Positions 1 through 7,718 of a stretch of DNA of 15,670 nt are shown in pieces. The position numbers were made by a program, and so were the translations under genes. Every line of letters begins with the position of its first letter. Position 1 is the stretch's first letter. The notes under the pieces were generated by a model. It was given only the letters and a program-made list of their open reading frames with translations, did no database searches and was not told the origin of the DNA. Source of the DNA: an uncultured Succinatimonas sp. (lineage in GTDB: Bacteria > Pseudomonadota > Gammaproteobacteria > Enterobacterales > Succinivibrionaceae); contig CAJKNC010000030.1 in NCBI GenBank assembly GCA_905201175.1, positions 1-15,670 on the forward strand. The letters run 5' to 3'.

Positions 1-619
1 TCTGCTTAATCTTAAAGGAAGATCTGTCCAGCTCATTTATTGACAGACGCGCCCCTAAAATCTTTTTAGAAACCGTTTGATGAGCATGAATATCATCAAT
101 GGTATAAATTTTCGGATCTTTTCTGTCAATAAATACTTTAGCAATCTGATTTTTATGATAATGCTGCCTCAAGCCGTAACGGATAGGTCCGGTAAAAAAA
201 CGCGGCTGCATAGAGCCGGTCTCTTTATAGAGAACGGCGCTTTTCCGCATTTTGCTCCAGGGGAAAATAGACTTTAATTCATCTAAAATCACAATCGCAT
301 ACGCTTCAGCCGCAATAGGCGTGCGGTCATTCTTTAAAATTTTGGCTTTGCGGTTGTAATAGGCCAATCTCAATAAATAATAAAGAAGATACACCGAGGT
401 AACGCTTATAAGAATAATAAAGCGATCATGAGGCAAAGACGACAGCTGCCCTGAAATCTTTAAAATCCAAATAAACACAAAAACAGCGAAGACTATATAA
501 AAGGATATGCCCAAGCCTCTGCGGCAGATGGTATCTACGGTATTCACCGCAAAGCGGATCCCCGCTTTGCGCAAGTAAGACTGTAAATAAACATTAGGAG
601 GCAAATTGCTTTTGGGCAC
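1..619 (-). CDS. Unrecognised two-helix membrane protein (3' end beyond window)
   Basis: An open frame of 206 codons without a stop runs off the left edge, so the C-terminus is missing. The chosen start is GTG at 619-617, with AAGGA 7 nt upstream; no in-frame ATG lies near it. The first ~35 residues are soluble and basic. Two strongly hydrophobic segments follow, at about residues 36-56 and 66-84, joined by a short loop, so both ends are probably cytoplasmic. The remaining 120 residues look like a soluble, basic domain with a beta-rich stretch near residues 155-175 (a VFIDRKDPKIY segment). This resembles loosely the two-TM plus beta-domain layout of DUF3592-like proteins, but I cannot assign a family. 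It begins 13 nt after the putP stop on the same strand, so it is probably cotranscribed with putP. Function unknown. Confidence 0.75.
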   Translation of the reverse strand, partial: MPKSNLPPNVYLQSYLRKAGIRFAVNTVDTICRRGLGISFYIVFAVFVFIWILKISGQLSSLPHDRFIILISVTSVYLLYYLLRLAYYNRKAKILKNDRTPIAAEAYAIVILDELKSIFPWSKMRKSAVLYKETGSMQPRFFTGPIRYGLRQHYHKNQIAKVFIDRKDPKIYTIDDIHAHQTVSKKILGARLSINELDRSSFKIKQ

Positions 620-632
620 ATTAAATCCTTTT

Positions 633-2111
633 TTAGACTGTCTTAACTTCGATCCAGAAGCGGCGCTCTAAATCAATGAATAATTTCTCAACTTCAGAAT
701 CGCTCTTGTATGTAACTAAGGTTACCACAAAGATAGCCAGCGATGACAGGATAAATCCCGGAACCAGAGAATAAAGTCCGAAGAATTGACCGATCTCCCA
801 AACCACTACAGTTAAAGCACCCACAATCATGCCTGTAATCGCCGCCGGCAAAGTCATCTTTCTCCAGAATAAGGAAATTAGAATGGTCGGACCAAAGGAA
901 GCGCCGAAGCCTGCCCAGGCATAGGATACCAGCTTTAAAACGCCTGAATTAGGATCTAAGGCTATGATATAGGCTACTACGGAGACTAGCAGCAGCATGC
1001 CGCGGCCTACCCAGACTAGCTCATACTGAGATGCCTGCGGACGCACAAAGCGGGCATAAAAGTCAGCTGTTAAAGTAGTTGAAGCTACCAGCAGCTGGCA
1101 GGACAGCGTACTCATAATGGCAGCCAAAATAGCTGACAGCAGAATGCCTGCTATCCAAGGAGTAAATAAGGTCTGAGTGACGATAATGAAAATCTGTTCA
1201 GGATTGGCAACAGTTACCTCAGGATGCTTAGCGGCAAAGGCTACGCCGTAATAGCCTACCAAAACAGCGCCTAATAAGCAGAAGATCATCCAGGTGATGC
1301 TGATGCGGCGAGCTCCGCCCATGCCTCTTACCGAGCTTGCAGCCATAAAGCGCACTAAAATATGCGGCTGACCCATATAGCCTAAGCCCCAGCCGGCTAA
1401 GGAAACTAAGCCTATAAAAGTTGTGCCCTTGAGCATATTGCTCATATCAGGCCCCTTAGAAGCAACTAAGGCATTGGCCTCGCTTATAGAGCCGACATCC
1501 ATGATAATAATTATCGGCGTCAGCACCAAGGCAAAGATCATTAAGGCTGCCTGAACTGAATCAGTCCAGCTTACGGCTAAAAAGCCGCCGATGAACACGT
1601 ATAAAATAGTTGAGATAGCACCGATAAGCAGCGCATTGGTATAATCCATGCCGAAGGTCTGCTCAAAAAGACGCGCGCCTGAAACCATGCCTGAGGCGCA
1701 ATAGACCACAAAGAACAACAAAATAATTACTGCCGATACTAATGCCGTAATGCGGAATTTATCCTTAAAGCGAGCTGCCAGATAATCAGGCAGAGTTAAA
1801 GCATCGGAAGCATTAGCGGTAAACGAGCGCAGACGGGCTGCTACAAACTTCCAGTTGCACCACTGACCGCAGGTAAGGCCTATAGCAATCCAGGCCTGAG
1901 AGATGCCGAACATGTATAAGGCGCCAGGCAGGCCCATAAGCAGCCAACCGGACATATCGGAAGCTCCTGCTGACAGACCGGTGACGATTCTGCCTAGGCG
2001 GCGCCCTCCTAATACATAATCATTAAGTGATGAGGTCACACGTGCAGCCATGATGCCAATTATCAGCATCAGGCAAATATAAACAATAAAGGTTGTAGTT
2101 GTAGTAAACAT
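633..2111 (-). CDS. putP: Sodium/proline symporter PutP
   Basis: Sodium:solute symporter (SSS family, LeuT fold) that imports proline across the inner membrane with Na+. The 492-residue protein matches my memory of E. coli PutP (502 aa) along most of its length: GASDMSGW at residues 49-56 (Asp52 and Ser54 correspond to Na+/substrate residues Asp55 and Ser57), LPDY at 107-110, GGFLAVSWTD at 175-184, GWGLGYMGQPH at 240-250, and AAIMSTLSCQ at 330-339, whose Ser/Thr belong to the Na2 site. About a dozen hydrophobic segments are visible. I start at ATG 2111-2109. An in-frame ATG 60 nt further out lies inside the nadE terminator loop and adds a tail that PutP proteins lack. The Shine-Dalgarno is weak, and only about 40 nt separate terminator and start, so the promoter probably overlaps the terminator. 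It heads a likely two-gene unit with the membrane protein behind it. Confidence 0.95.
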   Translation of the reverse strand: MFTTTTTFIVYICLMLIIGIMAARVTSSLNDYVLGGRRLGRIVTGLSAGASDMSGWLLMGLPGALYMFGISQAWIAIGLTCGQWCNWKFVAARLRSFTANASDALTLPDYLAARFKDKFRITALVSAVIILLFFVVYCASGMVSGARLFEQTFGMDYTNALLIGAISTILYVFIGGFLAVSWTDSVQAALMIFALVLTPIIIIMDVGSISEANALVASKGPDMSNMLKGTTFIGLVSLAGWGLGYMGQPHILVRFMAASSVRGMGGARRISITWMIFCLLGAVLVGYYGVAFAAKHPEVTVANPEQIFIIVTQTLFTPWIAGILLSAILAAIMSTLSCQLLVASTTLTADFYARFVRPQASQYELVWVGRGMLLLVSVVAYIIALDPNSGVLKLVSYAWAGFGASFGPTILISLFWRKMTLPAAITGMIVGALTVVVWEIGQFFGLYSLVPGFILSSLAIFVVTLVTYKSDSEVEKLFIDLERRFWIEVKTV

Positions 2112-2150
2112 AATCGATAAATTGTTAAAAAAAGGTGTGCTCAGTGTAAC

Positions 2151-2187
2151 AAAAAACCACTTAGGACGCATGAGACGGCCTAAGTGG
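2151..2187 (-). terminator. Rho-independent terminator of nadE
   Basis: Perfect 9-bp arms CCACTTAGG (2157-2165) and CCTAAGTGG (2179-2187) enclose a 13-nt loop. Read on the minus strand they are followed by six T (2156-2151). It lies 40 nt past the nadE stop. On the plus strand the hairpin is not followed by T residues, so it acts in one direction. It also argues against the longer putP start, whose ATG would fall in the loop. Confidence 0.85.
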
Positions 2188-2226
2188 ATTATATTGCCCT
2201 ATTTTGAGGCTAAATGCAAAAAATTA

Positions 2227-4086
2227 TTATTTTACTAAATCAGCAAGCAGGCTCTTATAGCCGTCATTTAACAGCGGGAATACAAAGCCGTTCTTAGCAT
2301 TCAAATCTGCCTTTTCAATATGGAAGGTCGTAGCTCCGCGCTCGCGCTTCCACTGATTTCTTGCCAGACGGGTAAAATACTTAACGACAAAGTCACGCAG
2401 AGCCTGCTCATCATACTGCGGATATTCAGGGATCAGGCTCTTTACAATTTCAGCTGGAGTCTGCTTTTCGAGCTGATGCAGATTATGAATGCGATCTAAA
2501 AGCACATAAGGCATTAAATCGCGCTCATCAGTCTGACCAGGCTTTAGCTCGGCAGTCGGAGCCTGAGCTGAAATATAGGACATGTCGTTAACCTCTAAAT
2601 GTAAAGATGAGTCAATTTTCAGACCTTCCTTGGCAATATAAGCATTTATCTTTAAAATGCGGCTCTTTGCAATATCGCCGATAGGAGCTACGCCGCCTGA
2701 GGTATCGCCGTCCATAGTGCAGTAGCCTACGGCATCCTCAGAAGAATTGCAGGTAGTCATCAACAGCTTATTGTAGCGGTTGGCAATCATCCAGATGCCC
2801 GGCGAGCGCACGCGGGCCTGAATATTCTGCAAGGTTAAATCGTCACGCTCCCAATTTAAAGGATCATCTGGCGTAGTGCCGTTGATAATATTGACATAGT
2901 CGCGCACTAAAGAGGCAATTGACCACTCATAGTGCTGAGCGCCGATATTCTTTGCAAGCTTAAGCGCTGCCGTGCGGGTAACTGAGCCTGAAACCTCAGA
3001 GCCCTGATATACGGTAGTTAAAACCTGAGGCATCATCTTATTTTTAATAAAGCTCTCCAGATCTCCTTCAAGCTTCGGCACCTCAAAGCCTAAAGAGGTC
3101 ATCAGATCGTAATAGCCCTCATAGCCTAAAGACTTAAGTGCCGCCAGCTGTCCGTAGCAGACGCAGGTTGCGCATAAGCCTGAATCAGCGCCGCCTGACA
3201 GAGATAAGGCATAGCCGTGACTATAGGTTTTAGTCATCCAGTCAAATAAGCCTAAGGAAACCGCTCTGACAATAGTGTCAAACTCCGGCAGCCTCTCGAC
3301 AATGCCTAAGTCTTTATTTGCTAATTTGGTACGCTCAAAGGGCAAAAGCTCCGATCTTGCCATCAGCTTGCCTTGATTGCATAAGTAGAAGCAGCCGTCA
3401 AAGATATCCGAGCCGCTCTCACAGCCCATCAGATTTGCAGTTAAAACCATGCAGTTTAATTTGGCAGATAAGTCCAAAAGAGACTTCTCATAAGGCTCCT
3501 GAGCATCTAATTCATAGCGTACGGCGCTCGGGGCTACAATCACGTCAGCGCCCACTACCGAGGCTAAATCAGCACTGTTAAAATAGATGCCGACATTAAT
3601 GCCCTGACAGCTGACGATATTAGATCCGCATGAGCTTGAATCTTTAAGCTTGAAGCTCTCAGAGCCGATAGTAATTTCTGCATTGCCGCAATTTTCGCTG
3701 TAAGCGCGTCTGCGGGCATCGGTATTTTCCTGAAAGTCGCGGACTGCAAAAACGTCCAGGATATTCTTATTATCCAAAACCACATAGCAGTCATAGCTGT
3801 TGCCGTCATTAGCCTTTAAAGCAGCACCTACGCCTACAGTTAAAGAATCGGGAAGCTGTTCTTTAAAGGATAATAAGGCTTTCAAATTAGCTGCGGCAAA
3901 TTCTCTTGTTGCGGCCAAATCACCGCAGTTGAAGCCGCACAGGCTCAATTCAGGAAAAGCTATAAACTTATAATTGCCTTCTTTGGCTTTCTGCGCTAAT
4001 TTCAAAAGCTTGCCGGCATTGCCGCTAAAATCGAGCGGAACTGTGTTGATCAGACCAGATGCAAATATCGTATAATAATCGAACAT
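2227..4086 (-). CDS. nadE: Two-domain NAD+ synthetase with degenerate glutaminase domain
   Basis: Last step of NAD biosynthesis: ATP-dependent amidation of deamido-NAD. Residues 1-~265 form a carbon-nitrogen hydrolase (glutaminase) domain and ~270-619 the synthetase domain. The latter has the ATP-pyrophosphatase P-loop SGGADS (297-302), NIQARVR (421-427), and the CNSSEDAVGY...GDTSGG region (446-465), all typical of NadE. In the N-terminal domain Glu46 (FPELS) is kept. By alignment from memory to VGVEICEDL, the nucleophilic Cys is Asn170 (VGIYFNSADL), and the catalytic Lys of the VxPKSYLP motif is Val115 (VFAVRDF). Glutamine hydrolysis is therefore probably lost and the enzyme may use ammonia. 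I chose ATG 4086-4084 because GAGG sits 9 nt upstream and the family starts there; the frame is open 35 codons further out. The length of 619 is near that of other two-domain members. Divergent from glgX, followed by a strong terminator. Confidence 0.93.
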   Translation of the reverse strand: MFDYYTIFASGLINTVPLDFSGNAGKLLKLAQKAKEGNYKFIAFPELSLCGFNCGDLAATREFAAANLKALLSFKEQLPDSLTVGVGAALKANDGNSYDCYVVLDNKNILDVFAVRDFQENTDARRRAYSENCGNAEITIGSESFKLKDSSSCGSNIVSCQGINVGIYFNSADLASVVGADVIVAPSAVRYELDAQEPYEKSLLDLSAKLNCMVLTANLMGCESGSDIFDGCFYLCNQGKLMARSELLPFERTKLANKDLGIVERLPEFDTIVRAVSLGLFDWMTKTYSHGYALSLSGGADSGLCATCVCYGQLAALKSLGYEGYYDLMTSLGFEVPKLEGDLESFIKNKMMPQVLTTVYQGSEVSGSVTRTAALKLAKNIGAQHYEWSIASLVRDYVNIINGTTPDDPLNWERDDLTLQNIQARVRSPGIWMIANRYNKLLMTTCNSSEDAVGYCTMDGDTSGGVAPIGDIAKSRILKINAYIAKEGLKIDSSLHLEVNDMSYISAQAPTAELKPGQTDERDLMPYVLLDRIHNLHQLEKQTPAEIVKSLIPEYPQYDEQALRDFVVKYFTRLARNQWKRERGATTFHIEKADLNAKNGFVFPLLNDGYKSLLADLVK

Positions 4087-4111
4087 AGATAAAACCTCAT
4101 AGAATTTTATG

Positions 4112-4127
4112 TGTGCAAAATAGCACA
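4112..4127. promoter_or_regulatory. 16-bp palindrome in the nadE-glgX divergent region
   Basis: TGTGC-N6-GCACA, perfect 5-bp arms. The layout is that of a CRP/FNR-superfamily site (CRP consensus TGTGA-N6-TCACA) with the fifth base changed in both arms. It lies 26 bp upstream of the nadE ATG and 62 bp upstream of the glgX ATG. A TAAAAT sequence that could be the nadE -10 box (minus strand, 4132-4127) abuts it, so a bound protein would cover the predicted nadE start site. The regulator is unknown. Confidence 0.4.
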
Positions 4128-4189
4128 TTTTAGGCATAGTTTGATTTATTGCTCGAAAAAAACACAATAGGACACCATAAGGAGGAAGC

Positions 4190-6292
4190 ATGACTCCAAA
4201 TCAGAGCGAAAATACCAAGAAATATGTAATTTCAGCTGGACATTGTCGCCATTTAGGAGCCACCATCGAGAAAGACGGAGTTAACTTTGCTGTATGGTGC
4301 CCGGATGCTAAAAAAATCGAATTATTATTATTCAAATTTCCTGAAGATGATAACCCGGATATCATTACCCTTTCATCCTTAATCTACCGCTCCACATATT
4401 ACTGGCACGTTAAGGTAAGAGGCATCGGTGCAGGACAGCTTTACGCCTGGAGGATCCGCTCTACCCGCCGCATCAGCAAAAATGAGCAGGGAATTGTTAC
4501 CCTTAACAAGGTTTTGCTTGACCCTTACGGCAAGCGCGTCATCTTCCCGCGCGACTATCAGCGCTTTCAGCCTGATGATGAAACCCTGGCTTTAAGAACC
4601 TGTGCCAAAAGCGCGGTTATCGATCTTGACGACTATGACTGGGGGCTTGATATTCTGCCTAACCACCCCCTAAACCGCACCATAATCTATGAAATGCATG
4701 TTAAAGGCTTTACTGCCGACAAAAGCTCAGGTCTTGCAGATAATTTAAGAGGCACTTATAAAGGCTTAATTGAAAAAATCCCCTATTTAGTCGAATTAGG
4801 CATTACTGCCGTTGAACTGCTGCCGGTATTCCAGTTTGACAATCAGGACGCCATGCCGGGCAAGCGCAACTACTGGGGATATTGCCCGATGGCTTTCTTT
4901 ACCCCGCATGAGGACTACAGCTCAGATAAATCGCTCATGGGCCCTATCAATGAGTTTCGCGATATGGTCAAAGCCCTGCATAAAAACGGCATTGAGGTCA
5001 TCTTGGATGTAGTCTACAACCACACCTCAGAGGGCGATAAAAACGGTCCTACCTACTGCTTTAAGGGCTACGATCGCAACAGCTATTATATTATCGACAG
5101 CAACGGCAATTATCAGAATTTTTCCGGATGCGGCAATACATTTAACGCCAACCGCCCGATTGTGCGCAACCTTATCCTGGATTCTTTGGTATTCTGGCGC
5201 GAAAAAATGCATATCGACGGCTTCCGCTTTGACTTGGCCTCGATTTTAACCCGTGATCGCACCGGCGCACCAATCTCTGACAGCTCCACGCTGCTTGAGA
5301 TCGATACTCATCACCATCTTGCCGATACTAAGCTTATTGCCGAGCCCTGGGATGCCGGCGGACTTTACCAATTAGGAGCTATTTCCGGCAATAAGTGGCG
5401 TGAATGGAACGGTCAGTTCAGAGATGACGTTCGCGCCTTCATTCGCGGCGATAACGGTACAATCAAGCGTTTCGTTCTGCGTCTGTTAGGCTCGCCTGAT
5501 ATCTATAACGTCAAGAAAGTCGACACGCAAAAGAGCATTAATTTTGTAACCTGTCACGACGGCTTTACTCTTTGGGATTTAGTCTGCTATGCAGATAAGC
5601 ATAATGAGGACAACGGCGAAAATAACCGCGACGGCAATAACTGCAACTTCTCCTCAAATTACGGCTATGAAGGCGAGGTAGACGGCAAAGATATAAACGA
5701 CCTGCGTCTGCGCCAGGCTAAAAATATGATGGCTTTAACCCTGCTGTCTATGGGAACGCCGATGATTTCCATGGGCGATGAGGTTCTGCGCACGCAAAAA
5801 GGCAATAATAACGCCTACTGTCAGGACAATGAGATCGGCTGGTTTAACTGGAACCACAACGAACGTCAGAAGGAAATGTTCGCCTTTACCAAAAAGATTA
5901 TCCGAGCCAATCTCACCAATAACGTCAAGCGCAAGCCGCGTTTTGAGCGCCGTCTTGACAATGTGCTGCGCAATGCCCGCCTGCAATGGCACGGAGTTAA
6001 GCCCTTTCAGCCTGACTGGTCAGATTATTCCCATTCTATAGGCATGCTGGTATTCTATGCTGAGCACGATCTCTATGCTTATACCTTCATAAACAGCTAC
6101 TGGGAAGATCTCACCATTGAAATCCCGCCTGTGCCTAATCATATTCATCACAGCTGGTATCGCTTTATCGATACCTCCAAAGGACCTAATGAGGATATTC
6201 AGGCCTTCTTCATCAAAAAGCGCTATAAGGCAGGCGATCAAATTACGGTTAAGGCACGTTCAATCATCATGTTTGTCTGTTTAAGCGCATAG
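4190..6292 (+). CDS. glgX: Glycogen debranching enzyme GlgX (isoamylase-type, GH13)
   Basis: Hydrolyses alpha-1,6 branches of limit-dextrin glycogen in the cytoplasm, freeing short maltooligosaccharides. An N-terminal CBM48-like beta domain (about residues 18-115) is followed by the GH13 barrel. Conserved barrel regions are DVVYNH (273-278), DGFRFDLAS (343-351) with nucleophile Asp348, AEPWD (384-388) with acid/base Glu385, and CHDGFT (455-460) with transition-state Asp457. The C-terminal part ends in an isoamylase-like beta domain, including the HGVKPFQPDWSDYS stretch that is characteristic of debranching enzymes. At 700 residues it is somewhat longer than E. coli GlgX (657). The ATG at 4190 has an excellent Shine-Dalgarno (AAGGAGG, 5 nt spacing). 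No other glycogen genes are nearby; the next gene starts 8 nt after its stop and is probably cotranscribed. A related isoamylase with the same specificity cannot be excluded. Confidence 0.93.
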   Translation: MTPNQSENTKKYVISAGHCRHLGATIEKDGVNFAVWCPDAKKIELLLFKFPEDDNPDIITLSSLIYRSTYYWHVKVRGIGAGQLYAWRIRSTRRISKNEQGIVTLNKVLLDPYGKRVIFPRDYQRFQPDDETLALRTCAKSAVIDLDDYDWGLDILPNHPLNRTIIYEMHVKGFTADKSSGLADNLRGTYKGLIEKIPYLVELGITAVELLPVFQFDNQDAMPGKRNYWGYCPMAFFTPHEDYSSDKSLMGPINEFRDMVKALHKNGIEVILDVVYNHTSEGDKNGPTYCFKGYDRNSYYIIDSNGNYQNFSGCGNTFNANRPIVRNLILDSLVFWREKMHIDGFRFDLASILTRDRTGAPISDSSTLLEIDTHHHLADTKLIAEPWDAGGLYQLGAISGNKWREWNGQFRDDVRAFIRGDNGTIKRFVLRLLGSPDIYNVKKVDTQKSINFVTCHDGFTLWDLVCYADKHNEDNGENNRDGNNCNFSSNYGYEGEVDGKDINDLRLRQAKNMMALTLLSMGTPMISMGDEVLRTQKGNNNAYCQDNEIGWFNWNHNERQKEMFAFTKKIIRANLTNNVKRKPRFERRLDNVLRNARLQWHGVKPFQPDWSDYSHSIGMLVFYAEHDLYAYTFINSYWEDLTIEIPPVPNHIHHSWYRFIDTSKGPNEDIQAFFIKKRYKAGDQITVKARSIIMFVCLSA

Positions 6293-6300
6293 GAAAGATC

Positions 6301-6927
6301 ATGGTAGAGCAAGTAAAAAGCGATGAAGCTGAATTAGAAAGATTAAAATTGGAAAAAAATAACCGCATGCGCAAAAATTTCCGAATTCTGGCGTTATGCG
6401 TAGCTGTCTATTATTTTATTTCTGCAGGCTTCTCTTATTATGAGGAAAGTCAGGATAAAAAAATCCGGATTGACAGCGAAATCAGCAGCGTTTTTGAAAC
6501 CGATACTGCCGGAGCCTTCAGATTAGCCCATGAATATGATGATGCAAAGGTTAATCTGACCTTTCAGGAGATGTCTAAGAATCATAACCAGACTCTCTAT
6601 GCCATTCTCTGCGATTATGACAATCAGGGCAAATTCTTAATTGAAGAATCTGAGGGCAAAATAACTGCACTTGAAATTTACTTCAAGGGAGAGAGCTTCA
6701 GGGATGCCGGCCTTGAGCAGGCTTTAAGATACGCCGTTGCCATTGCTGAAAACAACAAGCAGGATTCCATTGTAAATGAAGTCTTCAAAGCCATGCACTA
6801 TGATCCTGACTCGGAAAATCCGAGCTTTCAGAATGCCGATCTAAGCTCCAAAAAAGTCCGCTACCAGGTAGTGCTTGGAGAGGGCGCTGAGGTAACTATT
6901 ACCCTAAAGGCCCTCCCTCAGAATTAA
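6301..6927 (+). CDS. Hypothetical membrane-anchored protein downstream of glgX
   Basis: A 208-residue protein I do not recognise. A charged, possibly coiled-coil N-terminus (1-25, ending in the basic NNRMRKNFR stretch) precedes one hydrophobic segment at about 29-47. This predicts a cytoplasmic N-terminus and an extracytoplasmic domain from residue 48 to the end. That domain is acidic, with predicted mixed alpha/beta character and few cysteines (one, in the ILCDYD stretch). The Shine-Dalgarno AGGAAAG overlaps the glgX TAG stop, and only 8 nt separate the genes, which points to translational coupling in one operon. Its stop overlaps the pflA stop on the other strand. A role linked to glycogen is only guilt by association. 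Confidence 0.8.
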   Translation: MVEQVKSDEAELERLKLEKNNRMRKNFRILALCVAVYYFISAGFSYYEESQDKKIRIDSEISSVFETDTAGAFRLAHEYDDAKVNLTFQEMSKNHNQTLYAILCDYDNQGKFLIEESEGKITALEIYFKGESFRDAGLEQALRYAVAIAENNKQDSIVNEVFKAMHYDPDSENPSFQNADLSSKKVRYQVVLGEGAEVTITLKALPQN

Positions 6928-7652
6928 TTTGCCTTTAAAATGCTCCTGGCATGAGCAATTGACTGCGCATTAGGAGCATTTATTCCGGTTAAGGTATAAG
7001 GAATTTTTAAAGCCTCCCATTTATGAACGCCTAAGCTGTGATAAGGCAGAACCTCAACCTTCTCGACATTGCTCAACGTGCTGATAAATTCAGAGAGCTT
7101 AGTCAAGTCCTCATCATTATCGGTAATTGTAGGCACTAAAACATGACGTACCCAGATAGGCTTTTTCAGCTCGTCTAAATGCTTAGCGCACAAAAGAATG
7201 TTCTCGTTAGGGATGCCTGTGAGATCCTTATGCTTGTGCGAATCGATCTCCTTTAAATCCAATAAGACCAAATCCGTATACTGCATTAAAAGATCGAATT
7301 TCTCCTTATATTCCGGAGTATCGCGGTAAGGACCGGCAGCCGTATCTAAACAGGGATGCACGCCCTCTTTCTTCAAGGCCTTAAAGAATTCGGTTAAAAA
7401 TTCAATCTGCAGCAGAGCCTCGCCGCCGCTTACGGTAACTCCGCCGGATTCTCCCCAATAGGACTTAAAGCGCAAGGCTCTTTTGACTACGGTCTCAACA
7501 TCGTATTCAGTGCCGCAATTACGCTTCCAGGTATCGGGATTATGGCAGTAGCGGCAGCGCATATTGCAGCCCTGCATGAATACTACAAAACGGATGCCCG
7601 GGCCGTCGACTGCACCGAAGCTTTCAAAGGAATGGATAAAGGCTGAAGTCAT
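6924..7652 (-). CDS. pflA: Pyruvate formate-lyase activating enzyme
   Basis: Radical SAM enzyme that abstracts hydrogen from the conserved glycine of PflB to create the glycyl radical under anoxic conditions. The 242 residues compare with 246 in E. coli. The [4Fe-4S] ligands Cys29, Cys33 and Cys36 lie in the CxxxCxxC motif (CNMRCRYCHNPDTW). The N-terminal SFESFGAVDGPGIRFVVFMQGC and the GGVTVSGGEALLQ SAM-binding segment are typical of PflA. The start ATG at 7652-7650 has GAGGAA 6 nt upstream. It lies 66 nt behind pflB, after a GC-rich hairpin, so it is likely expressed at a lower level than pflB. The last codons converge on the gene to the left, with stop codons sharing a TTAA. Confidence 0.96.
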   Translation of the reverse strand: MTSAFIHSFESFGAVDGPGIRFVVFMQGCNMRCRYCHNPDTWKRNCGTEYDVETVVKRALRFKSYWGESGGVTVSGGEALLQIEFLTEFFKALKKEGVHPCLDTAAGPYRDTPEYKEKFDLLMQYTDLVLLDLKEIDSHKHKDLTGIPNENILLCAKHLDELKKPIWVRHVLVPTITDNDEDLTKLSEFISTLSNVEKVEVLPYHSLGVHKWEALKIPYTLTGINAPNAQSIAHARSILKAN

Positions 7653-7674
7653 AAGTTCCTCTTTTTTCTAAAAT

Positions 7675-7697
7675 AAGGGCGCCTTCAGGCGCCCTTT
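7675..7697 (-). terminator. GC-rich hairpin between pflB and pflA
   Basis: Nine-bp perfect arms AAGGGCGCC (7675-7683) and GGCGCCCTT (7688-7696) with a 4-nt loop. Read on the minus strand it is followed by ATTTTAG; on the plus strand by a T run. It can end pflB transcripts, fully or in part, ahead of pflA, and may also stop plus-strand transcripts. The 23-nt gap from the pflB stop fits this role. Confidence 0.75.
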
Positions 7698-7718
7698 TTA
7701 AACTGTCTTAGAAGCAAA

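Noticed and set aside
77..277. Plus-strand ORF of 66 codons
   Set aside because: It lies wholly inside the open minus-strand membrane-protein frame, which has a ribosome site, hydrophobic segments and no stops over 206 codons.
2112..2171. Longer putP start giving 512 residues
   Set aside because: The ATG falls in the loop of the nadE terminator and the extra 20 residues do not fit PutP.
3564..3809. Second minus-strand frame within nadE suggesting a frameshift in the glutaminase domain
   Set aside because: The main nadE frame aligns with the family on both sides of this stretch; the other frame has no family resemblance, so the missing Cys is not a frameshift artefact visible here.
4087..4189. 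NAD-type or other riboswitch in front of nadE
   Set aside because: The leader is at most about 35-100 nt and shows only the small palindrome, no recognisable aptamer fold.
4087..4191. Longer nadE start giving 654 residues
   Set aside because: The extra residues run through the divergent promoter region up to the glgX start codon and are unlike the family; the ATG at 4086 has a proper ribosome site.
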